Below are positions 7,849 through 15,440 of a DNA stretch of 64,000 nucleotides, in pieces. Position numbers and translations under genes: made by a program. The stretch lies in IMG/VR virus record IMGVR_UViG_3300027706_000269, positions 1-64,000 of that record; one strand, 5' to 3'. The notes beneath the pieces are model-generated. The model had not been told where the DNA came from, did no database searches, and was given only the letters and a program-made list of their open reading frames with translations. This stretch comes from a virus. The stretch's first letter is position 1. Every line of letters begins with the position of its first letter.

Positions 7849-8604
7849 ATGAACAACGAACTGATTCCGTTCGATTTCGAGGGCCGGCCGGTCCGTGTTG
7901 TCACCGACGCACAAGTCGAGCCGTGGTTCGTCGCGGCGGATGTCGCCCAGTCGCTCGACTACCGCATGGCCAGCGACATGACCCGCTCGCTCGATGACGA
8001 CGAGAAGGGTACGCAGATTGTGCGTACCCCCTCGGGCGATCAGGAGATGCTGGTCATCAACGAATCCGGCTTGTACTCGGCGATCCTCAAGAGCCGCAAG
8101 CCCGAGGCCAAGCGTTTCAAGCGCTGGGTGACCCGCGAGGTGCTGCCGGCCATCCGCAAGACGGGTCGCTACGCGCTGTCTGGAACACCGGCACTGCCTG
8201 CCCCGACCCAAGACCGTGTGAGCTCGATTCTGCTGATCGGCGAGGCCGTCGCCAAGGTTCCCGGGGTGAAGCCCGGCATCGCGATGGCGGCCACGCTCAC
8301 ATGCATCCACGAGAACACGGGCTTGGCGGTCGAGACCCTGCGACGCGCGCTGCCGGCCGCGAACGAGGCGATTTGCTCGCTCAACGCCACCCAGCTCGGC
8401 AAGCTGCTCGGCCTGTCTGCCAAGGCCACCAACCAGCGTCTGGCCCAGCACGGCCTGCAGTTCCGCAACGAACGCGACGAGTGGGAGCTGACCGAGGCCG
8501 GCGAGGCTTGGGCCGAAGCGATGCCGTACTCGCGCAACGGGCACAGCGGCTATCAGATTCTCTGGAACCCCGCCGTCGCCGAGCAGCTGAAGGAGGTGGC
8601 GTGA
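7849..8604 (+). CDS. BRO-N domain antirepressor-like protein (251 aa)
   Basis: Phage antirepressor family. The BRO-N domain covers about residues 1-105 (FDFEGRPVRVV, WFVAADVA, KRFKRWVTREVLPAIRKTG). The C-terminal half carries a phage HTH-type module (NATQLGKLLGLSAKATNQRL) ending with HSGYQILWNP. It could bind DNA or neutralise a repressor. Starts 3 bp after the preceding gene; its stop overlaps the next start (TGATG). Compared with 55,731-56,504 the C-terminal halves are nearly identical, while residues about 35-75 of the BRO-N domain are strongly diverged, which indicates domain swapping. Confidence 0.88.
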   Translation: MNNELIPFDFEGRPVRVVTDAQVEPWFVAADVAQSLDYRMASDMTRSLDDDEKGTQIVRTPSGDQEMLVINESGLYSAILKSRKPEAKRFKRWVTREVLPAIRKTGRYALSGTPALPAPTQDRVSSILLIGEAVAKVPGVKPGIAMAATLTCIHENTGLAVETLRRALPAANEAICSLNATQLGKLLGLSAKATNQRLAQHGLQFRNERDEWELTEAGEAWAEAMPYSRNGHSGYQILWNPAVAEQLKEVA

Positions 8605-9425
8605 TGGCCCTTCCCATCATCACCGCCGACCAACGTCTGCGCGAGAAGCAGGGCGTGAAGCTCGTGCTTCTGGGCAAGAGCGGCATCGGCAAGACCACCC
8701 AGCTCAAGACACTGCCCGAGGCCTCGACTCTGTTCGTCGATCTGGAGGCCGGCGACTTGGCCGTCAAGGACTGGCGCGGCGACTGCGTGCGTCCGACCAC
8801 CTGGCCGGAGTTCCGGGATCTGGTCGTATTCCTGGCCGGCCCCAACCCGGCATTGCCGCCCGAGGCGCCGTTCTCGGACGCGCACTACCGGCACGTGTGC
8901 GAGCGCTACGGCGACCCGGCGCAACTGGCCAAGTACGACACCTACTTCGTCGACAGCATCACTGTGCTGGCGCGGCTGGCGCTGATCTGGTCGAAGGCGC
9001 AGCCGCAGGCTGTGTCCGAGCGCACTGGCAAGCCGGACACGCGCGGCGCCTACGGACTGCTCGGTACCGAGATGCTGACCGCGCTCACCCACTTGCAGCA
9101 TGCCCGCGGCAAGCACGTCGTGTTCGTCGCGATTCTCGACGAGCGCATCGACGACTTCAACCGCAAGGTGTTCGTGCCCCAGATCGAGGGCGCCAAGACC
9201 GCTGCCGAACTGCCCGGCATCGTCGACGAGGTGGTGACGCTCGCCGAGATCAAGGCCGAGGACGGCAGCGCCTACCGCGCCTTCGTCACCCACACCCTGA
9301 ACCCCTACGGCTACCCGGCCAAGGACCGCTCCGGTCAGCTCGATGTGCTGGAGCCGCCCGACCTGCGCGCGCTGATCGAGAAGTGCGCCGCCGCCACCCA
9401 CATCCCGAACACCACCAAGGAATAA
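8604..9425 (+). CDS. RecA-like/Sak4-type phage ATPase (273 aa)
   Basis: Phage nucleotide-binding protein of the Sak4-like recombinase group: Walker A GKSGIGKT at residues 24-31, a Walker B-like TYFVDSITVL near 115-125, and a C-terminal sensor region with HVVFVAILDERIDDFNRKVFVPQI. Sak4 proteins promote annealing or strand exchange together with a phage SSB, and the next gene (4 bp downstream) encodes a candidate SSB. ATG 8,604 overlaps the antirepressor stop. The copy at 56,504-57,334 is highly similar. Confidence 0.85.
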   Translation: MALPIITADQRLREKQGVKLVLLGKSGIGKTTQLKTLPEASTLFVDLEAGDLAVKDWRGDCVRPTTWPEFRDLVVFLAGPNPALPPEAPFSDAHYRHVCERYGDPAQLAKYDTYFVDSITVLARLALIWSKAQPQAVSERTGKPDTRGAYGLLGTEMLTALTHLQHARGKHVVFVAILDERIDDFNRKVFVPQIEGAKTAAELPGIVDEVVTLAEIKAEDGSAYRAFVTHTLNPYGYPAKDRSGQLDVLEPPDLRALIEKCAAATHIPNTTKE

Positions 9426-9428
9426 GCC

Positions 9429-10034
9429 ATGACCGCTTGGAACGACTTCAACGACGCCGAACAGCAGCAGACCTTCGACCTGATCCCCAAGGGCACGGTC
9501 GCCCGAGTCCGGATGACTATCAAGCCCGGCGGATACGACGACCCGGTGCAGGGCTGGACCGGTGGATACGCCACGCAGAGTTTCGAGACCGGCTCGGTCT
9601 ACCTGGCCTGCGAGTTCGTCGTGCTGGAGGGCGAGTACGCCCGCCGCAAGATGTGGAGCAATGTCGGCCTGCACAGCCCAAAGGGACCGGCTTGGGGGAA
9701 CATGGGGCGGAGCTTCGTCCGTGCCGCGCTGAACTCTGCGCGCAACATCCGCCCTCAGGACAGTTCGCCGCAGGCCGCCGCTGCCCGCCGCATCCAGGGC
9801 TTCCACGAGCTCGATGGCCTGGAGTTCGTTGCGCGCATTGACATCGAGAAGGACGGGCGCGGCGAACTGCGCAACGTCGTGAAGATGGCGGTCGAGCCCG
9901 ACCAGGCGGACTACGCCCAAGCGTTGGGCGCGGCGCCTGTACCCGCTGCGGTGACGCGTTCTGCATCTGCACCGGCGGCTCCCATGCAGGCAGTCCGCCC
10001 TGCCGTCCCTGGCAAGCCCGCCTGGGCGCAGTGA
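9429..10034 (+). CDS. Predicted single-stranded DNA-binding protein (DUF669-like) (201 aa)
   Basis: A beta-rich core (LIPKGTVARVRMTIKPGG, SVYLACEFVVLEGEYARRKMW) looks like an OB-fold. The low-complexity Ala/Pro tail from about residue 160 resembles the flexible tail of SSB proteins, though it ends AWAQ rather than in the usual acidic tip. Such proteins sit directly after Sak4-like ATPases in phage recombination cassettes and probably coat ssDNA for them. The family name is by resemblance and context, not by a diagnostic motif. Confidence 0.7.
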   Translation: MTAWNDFNDAEQQQTFDLIPKGTVARVRMTIKPGGYDDPVQGWTGGYATQSFETGSVYLACEFVVLEGEYARRKMWSNVGLHSPKGPAWGNMGRSFVRAALNSARNIRPQDSSPQAAAARRIQGFHELDGLEFVARIDIEKDGRGELRNVVKMAVEPDQADYAQALGAAPVPAAVTRSASAPAAPMQAVRPAVPGKPAWAQ

Positions 10035-10043
10035 GGGGGGCGG

Positions 10044-10553
10044 ATGAAATGCTGGGTCTGCAAACGACAGGCCCGGGGCTTCGGCCACACCGACAACCGG
10101 CACGGTGTCGGCGATCCCCGGCGCTACCCCATCGACTGGGTGTTCTGCTCGCGTCGCTGCCAGGAGGCGTTTCACGCGCTTTACGGCAACTGGCTGCGCG
10201 TGAAGGAAGGGGCGCGAAACGAGACGGAGGTCACCATGATCGATCCGTCTGACGTCGAGCTGGCCGCCATGCGCAAGTGCCTCAAGGCTTTCGGCGAAGC
10301 GGCAGGCGAGATCGGCTTTGCCAAGCCACTCGGTGAGTACGCGGAGGCAGAGGCGTTGCAGGTTATCGACGCCATCGTCACCTGCTACACGGAGGCGATG
10401 GTCGAGCACCATGAGGCGACCAAGTACCCCCCAGTGCGCGGAATGACGCCAACGCCCGACCCCATGAGGGCGGATGCGAGCCCATTCGCCGACATGGCCG
10501 ACGACCTGCCTTGGGAACATCCCGGGCAGCAGACCAAGGGGAAGAAGCCATGA
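10044..10553 (+). CDS. DUF6511-like zinc-ribbon protein (169 aa)
   Basis: The N-terminal zinc-binding motif pairs CWVC (residues 3-6) with FCSRRC (about 34-39), flanking the conserved PIDWVFCS segment. The C-terminal half is helical (AAMRKCLKAFGEAAGEIGF, VIDAIVTCYTEAMVEHH) and ends in an acidic DDLPWE motif that could contact a replication partner. Located between the SSB and nuclease genes in both elements; overlaps the nuclease start by 4 bp. Role unknown; replication or recombination accessory by context. Confidence 0.75.
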   Translation: MKCWVCKRQARGFGHTDNRHGVGDPRRYPIDWVFCSRRCQEAFHALYGNWLRVKEGARNETEVTMIDPSDVELAAMRKCLKAFGEAAGEIGFAKPLGEYAEAEALQVIDAIVTCYTEAMVEHHEATKYPPVRGMTPTPDPMRADASPFADMADDLPWEHPGQQTKGKKP

Positions 10554-11296
10554 TGGACTTCAACTCCTCGGCCAGTCTCTCTGGCCTTCTGACCGCGTTG
10601 ATCGATACCGGGATGCAGCGCGCCCGGGCAGCGCAGCCGCGACGCACCTATCTGGGCGCATCGCGCCTCGGGGCCGAGTGCGAGCGTGCATTGCAGTACG
10701 AGTACGCCGCGGCTCCGGTCGATGCCGGCCGCGACACTGACGGGCGCATCCTGCGCATCTTCGAGCGCGGTCACGTCATGGAAGACTGCGCGGTGACGTG
10801 GCTGCGTGCGGCGGGCTTCGATCTGCGCACACGCAAGGCCAACGGCGACCAGTTCGGCTTCACCGCCTTGGACGGCCGCCTGCAGGGGCACGTCGATGGC
10901 GTGATCGTGGCCGGTCCCGACTTGGGTCATGGCTTCGGGTATCCGGCGCTGTGGGAGAACAAGTGCCTGGGCTCGAAGTCATGGCGCGAGTTGGAGAAGT
11001 ACCGGCTCGCTGTCGCCAAGCCCGTGTATGCGGCCCAGGTGGCGCTGTACCAGGCCTACCTTGATCTGCACGAACACCCGGCGCTGTTCACCGCAGTCAA
11101 CGCAGACACGATGGAGATTTACGCCGAGCTGGTGCCCTTCGATGCGGCGCTCGCGCAGCGCATGTCGGACCGCGCGGTCAAGGTGATCACCGCGACTGAG
11201 GCCGGTGATCTGCTGCCGCGCTCGTTCTCCGAATCTACCCACTTTGAATGCCGGATGTGCCCGTGGCAGGACCGGTGCTGGAGGAGTCAGGCATGA
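10550..11296 (+). CDS. RecB/Cas4-like PD-(D/E)XK exonuclease with Fe-S cysteines (248 aa)
   Basis: Predicted ssDNA-processing exonuclease. Motif order: H75/E78 in ERGHVMED, D116 in GHVDG, E136-x-K138 in WENK, Q163-x3-Y167 in QVALY. Cysteines C44, C234, C237 and C243 (CRMCPWQDRC at the end) match the 4Fe-4S layout of Cas4/AddB-type nucleases. In phage early regions such enzymes make 3' overhangs for the annealase, here the Sak4/SSB pair just upstream. Two in-frame ATGs at 10,550 and 10,553; the first gives the 4-bp overlap with the zinc-ribbon gene. The copy at 58,488-59,234 has the same length and the same residues. Confidence 0.88.
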   Translation: MMDFNSSASLSGLLTALIDTGMQRARAAQPRRTYLGASRLGAECERALQYEYAAAPVDAGRDTDGRILRIFERGHVMEDCAVTWLRAAGFDLRTRKANGDQFGFTALDGRLQGHVDGVIVAGPDLGHGFGYPALWENKCLGSKSWRELEKYRLAVAKPVYAAQVALYQAYLDLHEHPALFTAVNADTMEIYAELVPFDAALAQRMSDRAVKVITATEAGDLLPRSFSESTHFECRMCPWQDRCWRSQA

Positions 11297-11544
11297 GCAC
11301 CAAGCCCGATGCCGTCATGGCCGTCGAACCGATGATCGACGCCAAGCAAGCGGCCGCGTCGCTGCGGCTTCCGTACTACTGGTTCGCCGACCCGGCGATG
11401 CGCAGCAAGTACCGCATTCCGCACTACCTCCTGGGCGGGCTCGTTCGGTACCGGCTGTCAGAACTGTCTGCATGGGCGGCTCACAGCACTGCTGCGCAGG
11501 GGCGTGATGCTTTGCGGCCAAGCAAAGCCGAGGGGGGCGAATGA
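11293..11544 (+). CDS. Small HTH protein between nuclease and primase (83 aa)
   Basis: Excisionase/AlpA-like small protein: MIDAKQAAASLRLPYYWFADP is the helix-turn-helix part and IPHYLLGGLVRYRLSELSAWA the wing. It overlaps the nuclease stop by 4 bp and the primase start by 4 bp, so it is embedded in the replication operon. The copy at 59,231-59,485 differs mainly at both termini. May load or regulate the replication protein; function not established. Confidence 0.75.
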   Translation: MSTKPDAVMAVEPMIDAKQAAASLRLPYYWFADPAMRSKYRIPHYLLGGLVRYRLSELSAWAAHSTAAQGRDALRPSKAEGGE

Positions 11545-13823
11545 TCGACTTCAACGACGTTGCTCCCGCCCCGGAGCGCAGCCTCGATGCCGAGCGCGAT
11601 CAGATCCGCGCTGCCTTGTTGGCCCGGCTCGAATCGGTGCTGTTCACCCTGTTTCCTGCCGGCAAGAAGCGGCGAGGCAAGTTCCTGATCGGTGACGTGA
11701 TGGGCAGCCCCGGCGACAGCCTTGAAGTGGTGCTCGAAGGCGAAAAGGCCGGCTTGTGGACCGACCGTGCTACGGGCGACGGCGGTGACATGTTCGACGT
11801 GATCGCCCGCCATATCGGCTCGGACGTCCACGCCGACTTCCCGCGCGTGCTCGGTGTTGCCGCTGACCTGATCGGTCGCGCTCGGCCGGTTGCGCCGCGT
11901 CGGCCGAAGAAGGAGGCTCCGGTCGATGACCTTGGTCCGGCCACCGCCAAGTGGGACTACCTCGACGCCGCTGGCCGACTGATCGCGGTCGTCTACCGCT
12001 ACGACCCGCCCGGCCAGAGGAAGGAATTCCGTCCCTGGGACGCGCGCCGCCGCAAGATGGCCCCGCCCGAGCCGCGCCCCCTCTACAACCAGCCGGGTCT
12101 GACGACGGCAGCGCAGGTCGTGCTCGTCGAAGGCGAGAAGTGCGCGCAGGCGCTGATCGACGCTGGCATCGTGGCCACCACTGCCATGCACGGCGCCAAC
12201 GCGCCGGTGGACAAGACTGACTGGTCGCCGCTGGCCGGCAAGGCGGTACTTGTCTGGCCCGACCGCGACAAGCCGGGGTGGGAGTACGCGGTGCAAGCGG
12301 CTCAGGCCATCCTGTCCGCCGGCGCCAAGTCCTGCCACATCCTCTACCCACCTGAGGATGCCGCCGAGGGCTGGGACGCGGCCGACGCCATGTCCGAAGG
12401 CTTCGACGTGGCGGCCTTCCTGGCCCACGGCCCGCGTGTGCAGATGCACGACATCGCGGACCCCGGAGAGCCGGTGGTCGGTACTGACGAATCGGTATGG
12501 GGTACCGAAGACGCACTGGCGCTGGCCTTCACTCGTCGCTACCACCGTGACTGGCGCTACGTTGCCGCGTGGGGACGGTGGTTGGTGTGGGATGGTCAGC
12601 GCTGGCGCACCGAGGACACGCTGGCCGCGACTGATCTCATCCGCGGCGTCTGCCGGCATGCAGCCGTCCAGGCCGATAACCCCAAGGTGGCGGCCAAGCT
12701 GGCCACCTCTGGCACCGTTGGCGGCGTGGAACGGCTGGCTCGCGCGGATCGGCGACATGCCGCAACCACGGCCGAATGGGACGCCGATTCCTGGCTGCTC
12801 AACACGCCGGGCGGTGTTGTCGATCTCAAGACGGGTCGGCAGCGCCCGCACGACCGGGCAGACCGGATGACCAAGATCACCACTGCCACGCCGGCCGGCG
12901 ACTGCCCGACCTGGCGGCAGTTCATCGCCGAAGTGACTGGCGGCGATGCCGCGTTGCAGGCGTACATGCAGCGCATGGCGGGCTACGCGCTCACCGGATC
13001 GACGCAGGAGCACGCGCTGTTCTTTCTCTACGGGACCGGTGCGAATGGCAAATCTGTGTTCGTCAACACGTTGGCCACGATCCTGGGCGACTACGCGTCG
13101 AACGCGCCGATGGACACCTTCATGGAGACCCGTACCGATCGACATCCGACTGACATGGCTGGCCTACGCGGCGCGCGTTTCGTGGCAGCGATCGAGACGG
13201 AGCAAGGGCGGCGGTGGGCCGAATCCAAGGTCAAGAGCCTCACGGGCGGCGACAAGATCTCCGCGCGCTTCATGCGCCAAGACTTCTTCGAGTTCTTTCC
13301 GCAGTTCAAGCTCTTCGTCGCTGGCAACCATAAGCCGGCCATCCGCAACATCGACGAGGCGATGAAACGGCGGCTGCACTTGATCCCGTTCACGATCACC
13401 GTGCCGCCCGAGCGCCGGGATAAGCACTTGCAACAGAAGTTGCTGGCTGAGCGAGACGGCATCCTGGCCTGGGCGGTGCAGGGCTGCCTGGACTGGCAGC
13501 GCCTGGGTCGGCTCGATCCGCCGCAACAGGTGGTGGAAGCGACCGAAGAGTACTTCGAAGCCGAGGACGCGCTGGGCCGTTGGCTCGACGAGCGCTGCGT
13601 GCTCGACGCCAATTCCAAGTCACTGACCAGCGAACTCTTTGCCGACTGGAAGCAGTGGGCCGAGTCCGCCGGCGAGTTCGCCGGCTCCCAGAAGCGCTTT
13701 GCTGACCTGCTGCTCACCCGTGGCGTGGAGAAGTGGCGCAACACCGTGGGGCTGCGCGGCTTCCGAGGCGTGGGCCTCAAGCACCCGCCCGCGCCCGCCT
13801 ACACCCCCTACGCCGATCACTGA
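11541..13823 (+). CDS. TOPRIM primase / SF3 (D5-type) helicase (760 aa)
   Basis: Bifunctional phage replication protein. The N-terminal region (about 1-130) is variable. The TOPRIM primase core has E198 in VLVEGEKCAQAL and the D241-x-D243 pair in VWPDRDKPG. A D5_N-type linker precedes the SF3 helicase with Walker A GTGANGKS at 498-505, followed by the MDTFM...HPTDMAGLRGAR segment and the motif around FVAGNHKPAIRN. It would unwind and prime at the phage origin; a nested inverted repeat lies directly downstream (13,842-13,943). Start overlaps the small HTH gene by 4 bp. Confidence 0.93.
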   Translation: MIDFNDVAPAPERSLDAERDQIRAALLARLESVLFTLFPAGKKRRGKFLIGDVMGSPGDSLEVVLEGEKAGLWTDRATGDGGDMFDVIARHIGSDVHADFPRVLGVAADLIGRARPVAPRRPKKEAPVDDLGPATAKWDYLDAAGRLIAVVYRYDPPGQRKEFRPWDARRRKMAPPEPRPLYNQPGLTTAAQVVLVEGEKCAQALIDAGIVATTAMHGANAPVDKTDWSPLAGKAVLVWPDRDKPGWEYAVQAAQAILSAGAKSCHILYPPEDAAEGWDAADAMSEGFDVAAFLAHGPRVQMHDIADPGEPVVGTDESVWGTEDALALAFTRRYHRDWRYVAAWGRWLVWDGQRWRTEDTLAATDLIRGVCRHAAVQADNPKVAAKLATSGTVGGVERLARADRRHAATTAEWDADSWLLNTPGGVVDLKTGRQRPHDRADRMTKITTATPAGDCPTWRQFIAEVTGGDAALQAYMQRMAGYALTGSTQEHALFFLYGTGANGKSVFVNTLATILGDYASNAPMDTFMETRTDRHPTDMAGLRGARFVAAIETEQGRRWAESKVKSLTGGDKISARFMRQDFFEFFPQFKLFVAGNHKPAIRNIDEAMKRRLHLIPFTITVPPERRDKHLQQKLLAERDGILAWAVQGCLDWQRLGRLDPPQQVVEATEEYFEAEDALGRWLDERCVLDANSKSLTSELFADWKQWAESAGEFAGSQKRFADLLLTRGVEKWRNTVGLRGFRGVGLKHPPAPAYTPYADH

Positions 13824-13841
13824 CCGCCATGACCACCGATC

Positions 13842-13943
13842 GGACTGACGGATTTGACGGTCCACGTCGTAAGTTTTCCCGCGCGGGCGCGCGTACACGC
13901 GCCTCAAGCGGGTTTCGATGCGGTCTGTCCGATGTGTCAGTCC
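13842..13943. promoter_or_regulatory. Nested inverted repeats between helicase and resolvase genes (candidate origin)
   Basis: GGACTGAC (13,842-13,849) pairs with GTCAGTCC (13,936-13,943). An inner palindrome GGCGCG/CGCGCC (13,886-13,903) is nearly concentric with it, within an alternating-GC core. The same architecture with different sequence occurs at the same place in element 2. This is most of the only notable non-coding gap in the early operon. Origin, operator or processing site are all possible. Confidence 0.45.
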
Positions 13944-13962
13944 CCAAACAAGGACTGCATCC

Positions 13963-14439
13963 ATGAACCCGACTCTTTTGGCCCTCGACCTGGGCACCCG
14001 AACCGGCTGGGCGCTGCGCAGCAGTGACGGCCACATCACAAGTGGCAGCGAGAGCTTCCGCCCGCAACGATTCGAAGGCGGCGGGATGCGCTTCTTGCGC
14101 TTCAAGCGCTGGCTCACCGAAATCAAGTCTCAGGCGGACGGCATCGGCGCGCTGTACTTCGAGGAGGTTCGCCGCCATGCCTCGACAGACGCGGCGCATA
14201 CCTACGGTGGATTTCTTGCAACGCTGACCGCGTGGTGTGAGCACCACCAGATTCCGTACCAGGGCGTGCCTGTCGGCACCATCAAGAAGCACGCCACCGG
14301 CCGGGGTAACGCTGGCAAGGACCAGGTCATTATCGCTGTCCGTAGCCGAGGACATGCGCCGGTCGACGACAACGAAGCCGACGCACTGGCGCTGTTGCAT
14401 TGGGCGATTCAGGACCACGGCGTGGGGCAGGAGGTGTGA
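13963..14439 (+). CDS. RuvC-like Holliday-junction resolvase (158 aa)
   Basis: RNase H-fold junction endonuclease: LALDLGTRTGWAL near the N-terminus (D9), the central acidic strand LYFEEVRRH (E67), and the C-terminal DDNEADALALL with paired aspartates, the usual RuvC/phage resolvase triad. Would resolve branched DNA before packaging or during recombination. ATG 13,963 follows AAGGA in the leader. The next gene begins 1 bp after the stop. The copy at 61,891-62,367 has a replaced, AT-rich central stretch. Confidence 0.88.
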   Translation: MNPTLLALDLGTRTGWALRSSDGHITSGSESFRPQRFEGGGMRFLRFKRWLTEIKSQADGIGALYFEEVRRHASTDAAHTYGGFLATLTAWCEHHQIPYQGVPVGTIKKHATGRGNAGKDQVIIAVRSRGHAPVDDNEADALALLHWAIQDHGVGQEV

Positions 14440-14440
14440 G

Positions 14441-14650
14441 ATGAAGATCCCGACTCCGCCCTACCGCTGTCCACTTGGCAGGCTCCAACCCGAGGCGACC
14501 GACCTCGAGTTGCTCAAGCAACGCGGCTGGCGCGATCAGCACATTCTGGTCATCAACGAAACCGACGAGCGGTTGGACTTCGTCGAGCGCGAGTTCGTGC
14601 GCCGCATCGGCGAACGTCTCTACGGCGCAGGAGGGCCGCGCCGTGGCTGA
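14441..14650 (+). CDS. Small conserved phage protein (69 aa)
   Basis: Unknown function. Shape conserved with the 69-aa gene at 62,369-62,578: PxYRCPLGRLQPE at the N-terminus, RGWR-x-Q in the middle and ERELIRRIGERLYG-type C-terminus. Positioned between the resolvase and a DUF6362-like gene, overlapping the latter by 8 bp, so probably translationally coupled. No metal-binding pair (only one cysteine) and no HTH evident. Confidence 0.7.
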   Translation: MKIPTPPYRCPLGRLQPEATDLELLKQRGWRDQHILVINETDERLDFVEREFVRRIGERLYGAGGPRRG

Positions 14651-15059
14651 GTGGACCATCGAGGACGTGGCAGCTCGCTTCGAAGAGGCTGCCACCACCG
14701 GAAGACGCCTACCCCCGGTGCGGGTGCAGGGCTACTTCAACACCTGGCCGGTCTTCGTGCGACAGGAGTGGGAGGCGTTCGCCGCCGACGAGAAGGTCTA
14801 CCGGCCTTTCCCACCCAGCCCTGAGGCTGTCGATCGCATGCTGGAGACGATGCGCTGGGTGCAGTGGCTCGAGGTCGAGCAGCGCCACCTGGTGTGGATG
14901 CGGGCCAAGCGCTACGGCTGGCGAGACATCACGATCCGATTCGCGTGCGATAGGACGACGGCATGGCGGCGCTGGCAGAAGGCGCTGCAGATGGTGGCTG
15001 ACCGGCTCAATGGCGAGGGGGCACGGCTGCCGTCCAAAGCCGTGGGCAACGTCGGGTAA
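14643..15059 (+). CDS. DUF6362-like phage protein with C-terminal HTH (138 aa)
   Basis: Last gene of the early operon, next to cos. The N-terminal part contains RLPPVRVQGYFNTWP; the C-terminal part has a sigma-region-4-like HTH (YGWRDITIRFACDRTTAWRRWQKAL). Phage proteins of this sort often act as late regulators or small DNA-binding proteins. The start taken is GTG at 14,643, equivalent to the ATG of the homologue at 62,571. That the same gene precedes cos in both elements suggests a role in late transcription or packaging; this is inference. Confidence 0.72.
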   Translation: MAEWTIEDVAARFEEAATTGRRLPPVRVQGYFNTWPVFVRQEWEAFAADEKVYRPFPPSPEAVDRMLETMRWVQWLEVEQRHLVWMRAKRYGWRDITIRFACDRTTAWRRWQKALQMVADRLNGEGARLPSKAVGNVG

Positions 15060-15157
15060 CGACGATCGCCTGTGTCCTCGTGTTGCTGTCCTTGTCCATT
15101 TTCGAGATCGACCACGCTGCAACAAACCGGGGCTTCGTCGCTACTATTTCAGCTATG

Positions 15158-15300
15158 TTCTGGACAGCAGTGGCGGTTGAGGCGGCGGCCCCAGGCGAAA
15201 GGGGTCCTTCCTCCCGAAGATGCCATGCGGGGGGCGCGAGCGCGGCATTCGCCTAGCGTCCGACTGCAAACCCAGGTTTGCAGGGGTTTGCAGGTTTGCA
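15158..15300. other. cos: cos packaging site (lambda-like cosQ-cosN-cosB), element 1
   Basis: GGGTCCT at 15,202-15,208 equals lambda cosQ. About 18 bases later the GC block GCGGGGGGCGCGAGCGCGGC (15,227-15,246) occupies the cosN position. To its right, TGCAAACC/GGTTTGCA form a perfect inverted repeat (15,265-15,282), followed by two more GGTTTGCA copies (15,285-15,300) that could be cosB-like sites for the small terminase. The whole block recurs at 63,820-63,959 with the 25 bases around cosN identical. Lambda-type Nu1/GpA terminase genes support cos packaging. The exact nick positions are not determinable here. Confidence 0.78.
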
Positions 15301-15344
15301 CCCCGACCCATCCAGCCCCGCCAGTGATCGCATCACTTGCCCGA

Positions 15345-15372
15345 CGCCTCCCTCGCGGAGGCGTTTCTATTT
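15345..15372 (+). terminator. Rho-independent terminator right of cos
   Basis: CGCCTCC / GGAGGCG stem (15,345-15,351 and 15,357-15,363) with a 5-base loop, followed by TTTCTATTT. Would stop early-operon transcription before the methyltransferase genes. Confidence 0.7.
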
Positions 15373-15440
15373 CCTCGGCCCGCGACCGGTTGGCTCCTTG
15401 CCGATCCGGGCCGTTTTCATTTGAGGTTCCGATCCTGAAG

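Noticed and set aside
8553-10520. Long leftward frame (about 655 codons) across the ATPase and SSB genes
   Set aside because: Spans several coupled genes with recognisable domains on the plus strand; no SD and no family features.
10550-11296. Cas4 of a CRISPR system
   Set aside because: The nuclease is Cas4-like, but no cas genes or repeat-spacer array occur in the window; the neighbours are phage recombination genes.
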